64,000 nt of DNA from Mycolicibacterium peregrinum. Lineage in GTDB: Bacteria > Actinomycetota > Actinomycetes > Mycobacteriales > Mycobacteriaceae. Both the position numbers and the translations under genes were made by a program. The notes beneath the pieces were generated by a model that saw nothing but the letters and a program-made list of their open reading frames with translations, was not told the origin of the DNA and ran no database searches. The stretch lies in contig NZ_LZSY01000158.1 of NCBI RefSeq assembly GCF_001665625.1, positions 1 through 64,000 on the forward strand. Direction: 5' to 3'. Positions 24,790 through 39,679 of the stretch are shown piece after piece (position 1 is the stretch's first letter; each line of letters starts with the position of its first letter).

Positions 24790-25914
24790 TCAGGCCGGGT
24801 CGAGTTCTCCGACGATGGTCGGTACGTCCTCGTTGTCGCGGGGTTGTTCGTCGCGCTCCGCCGAGCCTGCAGACCGCCGCGTTTCGTACCGATTGAGCGC
24901 GAACAACACCACGGCCGCCAAGGTCCAGCCGAGCAGGATGTCGACCACGTAGTGCTCGGCGGTGTAGACGAGTGTGAAGGCCATGATGAGCGGATAGGCC
25001 ACCAACAACGGCCGCCATCCGCGGTTCACCCGGTTCCACAGGAACACCGCTACCGCCGCGGTCAGGCCGGCGTGCAGGGACGGGATGGCCGCGACCAGGT
25101 TCACGCTGGCCTGGCCCTGGTCGATCAATGCCGTCGCGGTGTGCAGGTGGAGCTTGCCCCAACCGCGGGTGACGATCCGTTCGATCCAGTCGTGCGCACC
25201 GTCCTGACTGCCCTGCATGGCGCCGAGCAGGCCTCCGTCGACGGCTTCGCGCGCCGATCGGAACATGCACCCCGGACCCGACGGGCCGCCGTCGACGTCG
25301 TCGGCGGTGCATCTCGCCGCGGCCCACGGCGGCGCGGCAGGCAACAGCGCATAGATGACCAGCGCCGCGAACGACAGTCCGACGAACAACCGCACGAACC
25401 GCTTCCACTCCTCGCGGTCACGCAGCCACAGCACACCCGCCACGACGTAGGGAAGGATGAAAAAAGACATGTACACCGTGCTGATCACGACTTCCCACCA
25501 CGGCGGGTGGAGCAGTTTCAGCCGCTCCTGCAGCCACACCGTGGGCACCGTGCCGAAGAACATCCACCGATCCGCGTCGACCTGCCAGTGCCACAGCGTC
25601 GGCCGGCCGACCAGGGTGGCAGCGCCCCGGCTCAGGTCGTAAGCGGCCAGCACCAGTGCGAATGGCAGCCAGTCGCGGATGACGTAGAGCATCCGGCGGC
25701 CCTGCCCGATACTCGCGGCCAGCAGACCGGTCGCGATGTAGAGCAGCAACAATTCCCGGTTGAAGGCGAAGCCGTCGGTGACGGTGCGGTAGATGACCAC
25801 AGCCGCCCACCCGGCGATCGCGCAGTACCGCAGTATGCGCAGCCGACTGGCACGGTTGGTCGCGCCTGATTGCGCGGGAGCTTCTTCGGTTACCGAATCA
25901 TCTACCGCGGTCAC
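24790..25914 (-). CDS. PAP2-superfamily membrane phosphatase/phosphotransferase
   Basis: A 374-residue integral membrane protein with about seven hydrophobic spans. The type 2 phosphatidic acid phosphatase motifs are AIPSLHAGLTAAV (motif 2) and YTAEHYVVDILLGW (motif 3, catalytic His and Asp). The long N-terminal membrane part resembles inositol-phosphoceramide-synthase-like members of actinobacteria, so a lipid or polyprenyl phosphate substrate is likely. It lies alone between two clusters of palindromic repeats. Its exact role is unknown. Confidence 0.82.
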   Translation of the reverse strand: MTAVDDSVTEEAPAQSGATNRASRLRILRYCAIAGWAAVVIYRTVTDGFAFNRELLLLYIATGLLAASIGQGRRMLYVIRDWLPFALVLAAYDLSRGAATLVGRPTLWHWQVDADRWMFFGTVPTVWLQERLKLLHPPWWEVVISTVYMSFFILPYVVAGVLWLRDREEWKRFVRLFVGLSFAALVIYALLPAAPPWAAARCTADDVDGGPSGPGCMFRSAREAVDGGLLGAMQGSQDGAHDWIERIVTRGWGKLHLHTATALIDQGQASVNLVAAIPSLHAGLTAAVAVFLWNRVNRGWRPLLVAYPLIMAFTLVYTAEHYVVDILLGWTLAAVVLFALNRYETRRSAGSAERDEQPRDNEDVPTIVGELDPA

Positions 25915-25979
25915 AGAGGTGACGTTAGTTCACCTTTGCGTCACGGTGCCGTTGAAAACTGTTCAAGTTGCCGAACGTG

Positions 25980-26732
25980 TCAGCCGGCGTGCTCGCGGAG
26001 AAACGCGATGTCGTCCTTGCGTCCCTCTTCTGCGGTCTCACAGATCACGGGCGCATCGGCCGCATTGACCACCGCCGCCAGCAACTGCGGATCGATCTGC
26101 CCGGCACCGAAATTGGCATGACGGTCGGCGCCCGAGCCGGCCGCATCGCGCGAGTCATTGCAGTGCACGAGGTCGATGCGTCCGGTGATGCCCTTGATCC
26201 GGTCTACCGCGTCGATCAGCGCCTCCCCCGCCGCCCACGCATGGCAGGTGTCGAGACAGAAGCCAATTCCTTTGTCCCCGATGCGATCCCACAACCGGCT
26301 GATCGTGTCGAAATGCCGCGCCATGGCGTGATCCCCGCCTGCGGTGTTCTCCAGGTACACCGGCACGTCGGTGTTCAGATAGTCCAGCGCCTTGGCCCAT
26401 CGCTCGAACCCGGCGTCCATGTCGTTGTCGTCAGCGTGGCCGCCGTGCACGATCACCGCGGTCGCGCCGATCTCGGCGGCGGCGTCGCACGTGTCCTGCA
26501 GGATCTTGCGGGACGGGATCCGCACCCGGTTGTTGGCCGAGGCCACGTTGATCAGGTACGGCGCATGCACGTACAACGGCACCGCCGAGGCCTTGAGCAC
26601 CTCGGCGTCCTCGCGGGGCTTGGGTTTTTTCCAGCTCTGCGGGTTGCCGAGGAAGAACTGCACCACGTCGGCGCCGTCTGCGGCGGCCGCGGCCAATGGA
26701 TCGGTGTTGTCTACATGCGAGCCGATGAGCAC
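25980..26732 (-). CDS. nfo: Deoxyribonuclease IV (endonuclease IV)
   Basis: A 250-residue AP endonuclease of the Nfo/xylose-isomerase-like TIM barrel type, which cuts 5' to abasic sites in base excision repair. Zinc-ligand segments are visible: YVHAPYLIN, VIVHGGHADD, VYLENTAGGD, FCLDTCHAWAAG, LVHCNDSRDAAGSGADRH and ICETAEEG. The GTG start gives VLIGSHVDNTDP, the usual N-terminus. It is the Rv0670 (end) equivalent and keeps its place beside rpoC. Confidence 0.95.
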   Translation of the reverse strand: MLIGSHVDNTDPLAAAAADGADVVQFFLGNPQSWKKPKPREDAEVLKASAVPLYVHAPYLINVASANNRVRIPSRKILQDTCDAAAEIGATAVIVHGGHADDNDMDAGFERWAKALDYLNTDVPVYLENTAGGDHAMARHFDTISRLWDRIGDKGIGFCLDTCHAWAAGEALIDAVDRIKGITGRIDLVHCNDSRDAAGSGADRHANFGAGQIDPQLLAAVVNAADAPVICETAEEGRKDDIAFLREHAG

Positions 26733-26763
26733 GCCGCCAAGTCTAGGCGGGCTCGGTGACAGT

Positions 26764-26907
26764 CCCGCTTTGTCACGCTGGAGTGGCCGTCACGCTCGAG
26801 TGTCACGCTGGAGCGGCAAGCCCAGACCGCCGGACCGCGCCCACTTCTCGAGCGTCACGCTGGAGTGGCGGTCGAAGTCGGGAGCCACTCTGGCGTGACA
26901 AAGCGGG
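26764..26907. repeat. Intergenic palindromic repeat cluster 2
   Basis: An outer 24-nt inverted repeat joins CCCGCTTTGTCACG plus CTGGAGTGGC (26764-26787) to its near-complement at 26884-26907, with two mismatches. Inside lie further copies of the core GTCACGCTGGAG (26803 onward, and 26854-26869, which itself pairs with 26884-26899). The core is shared with cluster 1 at 24573. Short GACAAA-AGCGGGC direct repeats continue downstream to about 26942. Confidence 0.85.
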
Positions 26908-26980
26908 CGACAAAAGCAGGCGACAAAGCGGGCGACAAAAGCGGCGCGGCAGCGGGCGCACCCACCGCGCCCACCGCACG

Positions 26981-27004
26981 AAAAAACCCCCGCCGAAGCG
27001 GGGG
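26981..27004 (-). terminator. Intrinsic terminator of rpoBC
   Basis: On the minus strand CCCCCGC-TTCG-GCGGGGG forms a 7-bp GC stem with a tetraloop, followed directly by six T residues. It begins 16 bp after the rpoC stop and is a canonical rho-independent terminator. Confidence 0.93.
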
Positions 27005-27019
27005 CTCTTCCGTGAACTA

Positions 27020-30973
<3,954 letters not shown>

Positions 30974-31009
30974 GTAACTCCCTTTCCCCTTTCGGGACTA
31001 GAAAACAAC

Positions 31010-34501
<3,492 letters not shown>

Positions 34502-34932
34502 GATGCATCCTTCCAGCACCTCATGCGACTTTTGAAAGGGCCAGCAAGAGCCGTCCTTCTGGGCCGCGATTCTGCGTCGGTTCGGCTGGCTTTGGCCTGT
34601 CCAGAACCCCATACGCACGGCACAGGACTAGATACTGAGCAACGCTCAGGCTAGAACATTATGTGCAGATCAGGTGAGGGTGGGCAGGGTGCAGCCAGCG
34701 CAACGTCCAACGATAGCGCAAGACGGCGCATTCCTCAACCACCACACATCCACTGCATGAATTGGGTCACCCGGCGCTGGCTGGCGTCCACTAAACCCTT
34801 CACACATGCTGCCCAACAGATTGGCCTGTCCATGGCCTTCCGTCAAGAGGTGACGCGCGGTTTGATGCGCCCAACTCTGCCCCGGATCCGCAGCTCGCGC
34901 AACGGTTGAACCGGCGTTATCTTGTCCGCGGG
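34502..34932 (-). promoter_or_regulatory. rpoB leader and upstream gap
   Basis: This 431-bp stretch has no supported gene. It carries the rpoBC leader and promoter. A sigma-A-like pair reads TTGAGG (34738-34733), a 17-bp spacer, then TATCGT (34715-34710) on the minus strand, which would start transcription near 34703 and leave a leader of about 200 nt. A second TTGACG further upstream (near 34850) lacks a good -10. Confidence 0.5.
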
Positions 34933-36030
34933 TCACGCCGCGCCGAATTGCGCGAACAGCCCTGATGCGACATCCGCCGGAACCAACCGCTCCGGGATGA
35001 CCAGACCTGTTCCCAAACCCCGCGCCGAGACGTGAAATACGTGGTCAGCGTGCCAGATTCGCTCGATACCCGCCAGCTTCAGGATCTGCAGATGGCCTCC
35101 TAGACGCACCCCGATCTGCTGCGGACCGAACTCGGCGGCGATCGGCGCTCCTGGCGGAACCAACTGACGGAATTTCGCCGGCGTGGCGAAGTACACCACG
35201 TACGTGAGCGCACCGACGGCCGCGATCAACAGCACAGCGGCGCGGAGCACCGAAGACGCGGTCAGCTCCCCGTCCTCGACGTACGAATAGCCGAGCACCG
35301 CCAGCGGTACCAGGATCGCGAGTGCGAGCGCCAACCGCGTCACGACACTGCGCTTGACCGCGGCGCCCAGTTGGCCGGCCAAACCGGTGTCGGCGATGTC
35401 CCTGGTGCGGGTCACCCCGTCGGGACCCGTCCACTGCCTCGCCCCCGACGTCGCCTCCGGATACGACGGAACCGTCCGGCGAGGCTCGTTGAAGGTGGAC
35501 AGCAATGTGGCGGCGATGTCTGGCGGTACGAGTTCGTCGGGGATCAGCAGTTCGATGTCACCGACGCCCTGCACGACGAGGACCGAGTCAACACGCCGGA
35601 CCTGAAGTACCTGGTCGAGGTAGAGCGCATTGAAGTGCTCCAACCAGCCGATTCCGATGGCCTCCGGCCTGAACTCGGCCCACACGGCGGTGCCGGCAGG
35701 CAGCTTGAGCGCCCAACTCCGGGGTCCTGCGAGAACGAGCACGCCGAACCCGAACACGGTAAAGATCCCGACACCCATGGCGACGGCGAACACCAGCCCG
35801 TACAGGAGATAAAGGAGGTTCTCGCCCGAGAACGGTATCTGGGCGGAAAGAACGAGAACGGCGGGGACGACCACGGTCACCAGGGCCAAAACGGCCCACA
35901 GCCGGCGTTTGGGCAGGTATTCGGCGCGCGCCAGCTGGTTGGTCATGCGCCGGTGCGCAACGCCGTGCGCCCGGGTGACGCCACCGCCCAATTCCTCGAA
36001 TTGGGTGGGCTGACCCCGCTGCGCGTGCAT
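34933..36030 (-). CDS. Internally duplicated membrane protein of unknown function
   Basis: A 365-residue protein with two similar halves. Each half has two transmembrane helices (about 45-65 and 72-102; 225-250 and 262-285) followed by a soluble module. The modules align by eye: LPAGTAVWAEFRPEAIGI, then LLIPDELVPPDIAATLLSTF, against VPPGAPIAAEFGPQQIGV, then LVIPERLVPADVASGLFAQF. AGGGGG precedes the ATG. It sits between mkl and rpoB, both on the same strand, but is separated from mkl by a strong hairpin. I do not recognise a named family. Confidence 0.72.
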   Translation of the reverse strand: MHAQRGQPTQFEELGGGVTRAHGVAHRRMTNQLARAEYLPKRRLWAVLALVTVVVPAVLVLSAQIPFSGENLLYLLYGLVFAVAMGVGIFTVFGFGVLVLAGPRSWALKLPAGTAVWAEFRPEAIGIGWLEHFNALYLDQVLQVRRVDSVLVVQGVGDIELLIPDELVPPDIAATLLSTFNEPRRTVPSYPEATSGARQWTGPDGVTRTRDIADTGLAGQLGAAVKRSVVTRLALALAILVPLAVLGYSYVEDGELTASSVLRAAVLLIAAVGALTYVVYFATPAKFRQLVPPGAPIAAEFGPQQIGVRLGGHLQILKLAGIERIWHADHVFHVSARGLGTGLVIPERLVPADVASGLFAQFGAA

Positions 36031-36055
36031 TCGCCCCCTGCTCTCTCACGACACA

Positions 36056-36088
36056 AATCAGGCCGGACCCGATGGGTCCGGCCTGATT
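36056..36088 (-). terminator. Terminator hairpin after mkl
   Basis: Perfect 15-bp arms AATCAGGCCGGACCC and GGGTCCGGCCTGATT enclose a 3-nt loop, 8 bp past the mkl stop and 25 bp before the next start. On the minus strand it continues TTGTGTCG, so the T-run is weak. Confidence 0.85.
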
Positions 36089-36096
36089 GTCGAAAC

Positions 36097-37182
36097 TCAG
36101 CTCTGGTGAGGAACCTCGATGGCCCCGGTCGGGGCGTCGTCCTCGACCGGGCGCTGGTGGCGCGCGGTCGGCTCGTCGCCGAACTCGTGCACCGCGTACT
36201 TGTGGGTGCCCTCGAGGTCGTCGAGGATCGCGGCCTGCGCGGCCGGCGGCAGGGTGTGCAGGATCTCGCGCACCCGGGCCTGACGCCGAGCCACACCCTT
36301 ACGCTCGGGCATGCCGGGAGTGGCCGACAGCTGCGGCGGCACGCCCTCGATCTCCTCGACACCGCCGTCGTGCTGGCCGGCGTCGAGCATGGCCTGCTCG
36401 GCGGCCGCGGTGGCCTCGTCCTTCTCCTCGGACATACCGATCGGGCCGATACGGCGACCGTTGAGGAACTGCTTGACGACGGGCTCTTCGCTGGTCAGCA
36501 GCACCTCGCGGGGGCCGAACATGACCAGCTGCTTACGGAAGAGCATGCCGATGTTGTCCGGCACGGTCCGGGCGATGTTGATGTTGTGCGTCACGATCAG
36601 CACCGTGGCGTCGATCTGCGCATTGATGTCGATCAACAGCTGGGACAGATACGCGGTACGCACCGGGTCCAGACCGGAGTCCGGCTCGTCGCACAGGATG
36701 ATCTGCGGGTCGAGCACCAGGGCACGGGCCAGGCCGGCACGCTTGCGCATACCACCGGAGATCTCACCGGGGAACTTGTGCCCATCGTTGGGCATACCGA
36801 CGAGCTCGAGCTTCTCCATCACGATGTTGCGGATTTCGCTCTCGCTCTTCTTCGTGTGCTCGCGCAACGGGAAGGCGGTGTTGTCGTAGATGTTCATCGA
36901 GCCGAACAGCGCGCCGTCCTGGAACAGCACACCGAACAGGGTGCGGATCTCGTAGAGCTCCTTGGCCGAGCACTCCAGGATGTTGGTGCCGTCGATGACG
37001 ATCGAGCCACGCTCGGGGCGCAGCAGGCCGATCAGGGACTTCAGGAACACTGACTTGCCGGTACCCGACGGGCCCAGCAACACGCTGACCTCACCCTCGG
37101 GAATCGACATCGTGACGTCTTCCCAAATCTTTGACGATCCAAAAGATTTGCTCAGTCCCGTCACGTCGATTTGGACGCCCAT
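36097..37182 (-). CDS. mkl: ABC transporter ATP-binding protein Mkl/MceG
   Basis: A 361-residue ATPase shared by the Mce lipid-import systems of mycobacteria, which take up cholesterol and fatty acids. Walker A is GPSGTGKS (37-44), the signature is ISGGMRKRAGLARAL, Walker B is ILCDEPDSGLD and the switch His is in VTHN. The C-terminal 110 residues (QHDGGVEEIEGVPPQL onward) form the extension typical of MceG. An ATG with GGAAGG 6 nt ahead is chosen over a TTG one codon earlier. The Rv0655 equivalent; no permease gene is adjacent. Confidence 0.95.
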   Translation of the reverse strand: MGVQIDVTGLSKSFGSSKIWEDVTMSIPEGEVSVLLGPSGTGKSVFLKSLIGLLRPERGSIVIDGTNILECSAKELYEIRTLFGVLFQDGALFGSMNIYDNTAFPLREHTKKSESEIRNIVMEKLELVGMPNDGHKFPGEISGGMRKRAGLARALVLDPQIILCDEPDSGLDPVRTAYLSQLLIDINAQIDATVLIVTHNINIARTVPDNIGMLFRKQLVMFGPREVLLTSEEPVVKQFLNGRRIGPIGMSEEKDEATAAAEQAMLDAGQHDGGVEEIEGVPPQLSATPGMPERKGVARRQARVREILHTLPPAAQAAILDDLEGTHKYAVHEFGDEPTARHQRPVEDDAPTGAIEVPHQS

Positions 37183-37332
37183 CAAAGATCCTTCCGCCTA
37201 CGGCTCACCCCGCCACCTGCTGCGCCTGTGGCTTGAGTCACCATAGCGCACGGTGCATCGCACACACATGGTTGTCTCCCAATATTCGGGAGTACCCGGG
37301 CTCCAAACGAACCAATCGTGATCATCCAAGCA

Positions 37333-37368
37333 AAGAACCCCCGAATCCGTCGGGATTCGGGGGTTCTT
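37333..37368 (-). terminator. Terminator of rplJL
   Basis: Perfect 16-bp arms AAGAACCCCCGAATCC and GGATTCGGGGGTTCTT flank a 4-nt loop, 17 bp after the rplL stop. On the minus strand the arm ends GGGGGTTCTTTG, giving a short T-rich tail. Confidence 0.9.
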
Positions 37369-37384
37369 GCGGTCCGGGTTTGGA

Positions 37385-37771
37385 CTACTTGACGCTGACG
37401 CTGGCGCCGGCGGCCTCGAGCTTGCTCTTGGCGTCCTCGGCGGCTTCCTTGGTGACCTTCTCCAGCAGCGGCTTGGGGGCGCTGTCGACCAGGTCCTTGG
37501 CTTCCTTCAGACCCAGGCCGGAGACGATCTCGCGGACGACCTTGATGACGCCGATCTTCTTGTCGCCGGCACCCTCGAGGATGACGTCGAACTCGGACTG
37601 CTCCTCGGCGGCCTCGGCGGCGGCCGGGGCGGCACCCGCGGCGGCAACGGCGACCGGGGCGGCAGCGGTGACCTCGAAGACCTCTTCGAACTGCTTCACG
37701 AACTCAGAGAGCTCCAGCAGGGTCATTTCCTTGAACGCGTCGAGCAGTTCGTCGGTGGACAGCTTGGCCAT
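37385..37771 (-). CDS. rplL: 50S ribosomal protein L7/L12
   Basis: A 128-residue stalk protein. The N-terminal dimerisation helix pair (LSTDELLDAFKEMTLLELSE), an Ala/Pro hinge and the C-terminal factor-binding domain (EFDVILEGAGDKKIGVIKVV, GLGLKEAKDLVDSAPKPLLE) are all clear. It follows rplJ by 76 bp and ends the L10-L12 operon. Confidence 0.99.
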   Translation of the reverse strand: MAKLSTDELLDAFKEMTLLELSEFVKQFEEVFEVTAAAPVAVAAAGAAPAAAEAAEEQSEFDVILEGAGDKKIGVIKVVREIVSGLGLKEAKDLVDSAPKPLLEKVTKEAAEDAKSKLEAAGASVSVK

Positions 37772-37847
37772 GTTTATGGTCCTTCCTGATTTTTCTTACA
37801 GATGTTGGGTGGTTTGTGCGGTTGCGATTGCTGAGCGGAAGCGGCTA

Positions 37848-38375
37848 CTAGGCAGCGTCGCTGGCAGCCTTCTTCTCCTGCAGCGCCGCCGCGAGGCGGG
37901 CAACCTGAGAAGCGGGCGCGTTGAACAGGCCTGCGGCCTTGGACAGGTTGCCCTTCATGGCACCTGCCAGCTTGGCGAGCAGAACCTCGCGCGACTCGAG
38001 GTCGGCGATCTTCTCGACCTCGGCGACGGACAGCGCCTTGCCGTCCATGAAGCCGCCCTTGATGACGAGCGCCTTGTTGTCCTTGGCGAACTTCTTGATC
38101 GCCTTGGCGGCGTCAACGGGCTCACCCTGGACGAACGCGATCGCCGTGGGACCGGCGAACAGCTCGTCGAGACCTTCAATGCCGGCTTCGGAAGCGGCGC
38201 GCTTCACCAGAGTGTTCTTGGCGACGGTGTACGTGGCGGAGTCGCCGAGGGAACGACGCAGCTCAGCCAGGTTCGCCACAGTCAGCCCGCGGTACTCGGT
38301 GACGACGGTGGCCGTCGACGCCTTGAACTGCTCAGCAATGTCGGCAACCGCCGTGGCTTTGTCAGCCTTGGCCAT
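37848..38375 (-). CDS. rplJ: 50S ribosomal protein L10
   Basis: A 175-residue L10, the anchor of the L7/L12 stalk. It opens MAKADKATAVADIAEQF, with the rRNA-binding segment YRGLTVANLAELRRSL and the C-terminal L12-binding helix (LAAALQEKKAASDAA). The ATG with AAGGAGG upstream is used. An in-frame extension upstream would run through the leader and is rejected. Confidence 0.98.
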   Translation of the reverse strand: MAKADKATAVADIAEQFKASTATVVTEYRGLTVANLAELRRSLGDSATYTVAKNTLVKRAASEAGIEGLDELFAGPTAIAFVQGEPVDAAKAIKKFAKDNKALVIKGGFMDGKALSVAEVEKIADLESREVLLAKLAGAMKGNLSKAAGLFNAPASQVARLAAALQEKKAASDAA

Positions 38376-38600
38376 GCATGCCTCCTTGTGGTGGGTATCG
38401 GGCGCTCCACCAACTTGGGGCCGTGAAATGACGAACGCCCCGACGCAGACAGGTCGGGGCGCAGAAATAACCAATACAAAACTGGTCTAGCCTCGTCCTC
38501 CTGCGTGGGCCGCCGGGACATTTCCCGGACCTTCAACCTATTGCTAGGTGACCGACGGTCTTCGGTGGAACCCGACCAGAGTAGCCGAACACTCACCAAT
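38376..38600 (-). promoter_or_regulatory. Ribosomal L10 leader of rplJL
   Basis: Upstream of rplJ the minus-strand leader has two clear hairpins: CCGGG-N6-CCCGG (38528-38513) and a 9-bp stem CGCCCCGAC/GTCGGGGCG (38461-38436). A T-rich stretch (AGTTTTGTATTGGTTATTT) lies between them. This arrangement fits an autogenous L10 leader in which ribosomal protein binding controls readthrough. The family assignment is inferred. Between 38600 and 38716 nothing else is seen. Confidence 0.6.
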
Positions 38601-38716
38601 CAGCCAAAACGCGCTCCCGTTTGCCCCTTCTGCACCGCAGAGCTGCACCGCGAGCGTGCGTGTCTGTCCCCCGACACGCCGTCATAAACCAGCAGTATGC
38701 GCGCGCTCGCCGCGCC

Positions 38717-39169
38717 TCAGCGCGCGCCGGCCAGCACCAGGCAGACGAATGCGGCGGCCACCAGTCCCACCCTCACCCAGTGCAGGCGGTCCCAGCGGCT
38801 GACCAGTTCATGGAACTGCCCGGGGTCCTCGCCACCGCCCCCATCACCGCCGGATCCCGCGGCGACGCGGTTGTTGATCGGCACCAGCGTGGTGAGGGTC
38901 AACAGGATGACCAGCGCCATCAGCACGACCGGCGTGATGAGCAGGGGCCCGGGGCGGAACACCGCGGCGGCGATCATCAGCGCCACCGCTGCCATGTACC
39001 AGAACGGCATCGCCGTCCCGAGAATCTTGGCACCGGTGCCGCGGGCCTGCCGGTAGGCGGCGTCAGGTAGGCGCTGAAGGATCGGGTTGGTGAAGGCGGC
39101 GACGCCGAACTCGACGCCGAGAAGCGGACCGGTGATGATCACCGCAAGGATCTGCACGATTTCTTCCAT
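38717..39169 (-). CDS. DUF1772 (anthrone oxygenase-like) membrane protein
   Basis: A 150-residue membrane protein with four hydrophobic helices (VQILAVIITGPLLGVEFGVA, AMPFWYMAAVALMIAAAVF, LLITPVVLMALVILLTLTTL, VGLVAAAFVCLVLAG). It has the DUF1772 motifs NPILQRLPDAAYR and VPINNRV. Proteins of this family often sit divergently from HxlR regulators, as here, and are induced by quinones or electrophiles. The ATG beginning MEEIVQILAV is chosen although its ribosome site is weak. Confidence 0.8.
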   Translation of the reverse strand: MEEIVQILAVIITGPLLGVEFGVAAFTNPILQRLPDAAYRQARGTGAKILGTAMPFWYMAAVALMIAAAVFRPGPLLITPVVLMALVILLTLTTLVPINNRVAAGSGGDGGGGEDPGQFHELVSRWDRLHWVRVGLVAAAFVCLVLAGAR

Positions 39170-39182
39170 GTCATCCAGGCTG

Positions 39183-39225
39183 GTCAGTATGCTGACAAAA
39201 AACAAGGTACTGACAAATTAGTCAG
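39183..39225. promoter_or_regulatory. HxlR operator candidates in the DUF1772/HxlR gap
   Basis: Two related inverted repeats lie in the 75-bp divergent gap: GTCAG-TATG-CTGAC (39183-39196) and CTGAC-AAATTA-GTCAG (39210-39225). The repeated CTGAC half-sites suggest a dimeric HxlR binding both and covering both promoters. Binding is inferred. Confidence 0.6.
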
Positions 39226-39244
39226 CTTAGGAAGGGCCGGAACC

Positions 39245-39679
39245 GTGGCGGTTTCCAAGAAAGAGATCGGCGAGTGCCCGATCGACGCGACGTTGTCGGT
39301 CATCGACGGGCGCTGGAAGGGCACCATCCTGTGGCGGCTGGCCGACGGGCCGATGCGCACCGCCGAACTGCGCCGCAGCATTCCTGACATCACCGAGCGG
39401 ATGCTCATCCGGCATCTGCACGATCTGGTCGACGCCGGGATCATCGAGCGCCACGACGCGGGCACGGTGCCGCCGTGCGTGCGCTATTCGATCTCCGAGT
39501 ACGGCCAGACGCTGGCGCCGGTCCTCGGTGCGTTGTGCGACTGGGGCCGCACCCACATGGAGATCCAGAAGCAGAAGCGTCAGCCGCGTGCCAGCGCCGC
39601 CGCGCCGACCAGGCCGGCGTCACCGCCGAGTACGGCCGGGACCACCCGTAGCCCCCGCAAGAATTCCAGCCCGGCGTAG
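39245..39679 (+). CDS. HxlR family transcriptional regulator
   Basis: A 144-residue winged-helix regulator. ECPIDATLSVIDGRWKGTIL opens the domain, with the recognition region ITERMLIRHLHDLVDAGIIER and the wing TVPPCVRYSISEYGQTL; the CxhxxhhxxhxxxW pattern at the start is typical. The last 33 residues (QPRASAAAPTRPASPPS onward) are low-complexity and are encoded opposite the end of the ROK gene, a 100-bp antisense overlap. The tail could be real but is not conserved-looking. GTG start. Confidence 0.82.
   Translation: MAVSKKEIGECPIDATLSVIDGRWKGTILWRLADGPMRTAELRRSIPDITERMLIRHLHDLVDAGIIERHDAGTVPPCVRYSISEYGQTLAPVLGALCDWGRTHMEIQKQKRQPRASAAAPTRPASPPSTAGTTRSPRKNSSPA

Noticed and set aside
24573..26942. 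A CRISPR array in the repeat clusters
   Set aside because: Repeats are inverted rather than direct, spacings are irregular, there is no spacer set and no cas gene is nearby.
34661..34936. Small frames in the rpoB upstream gap
   Set aside because: They are short, overlap each other on both strands, lack ribosome sites and resemble no family. The gap is better read as promoter and leader.
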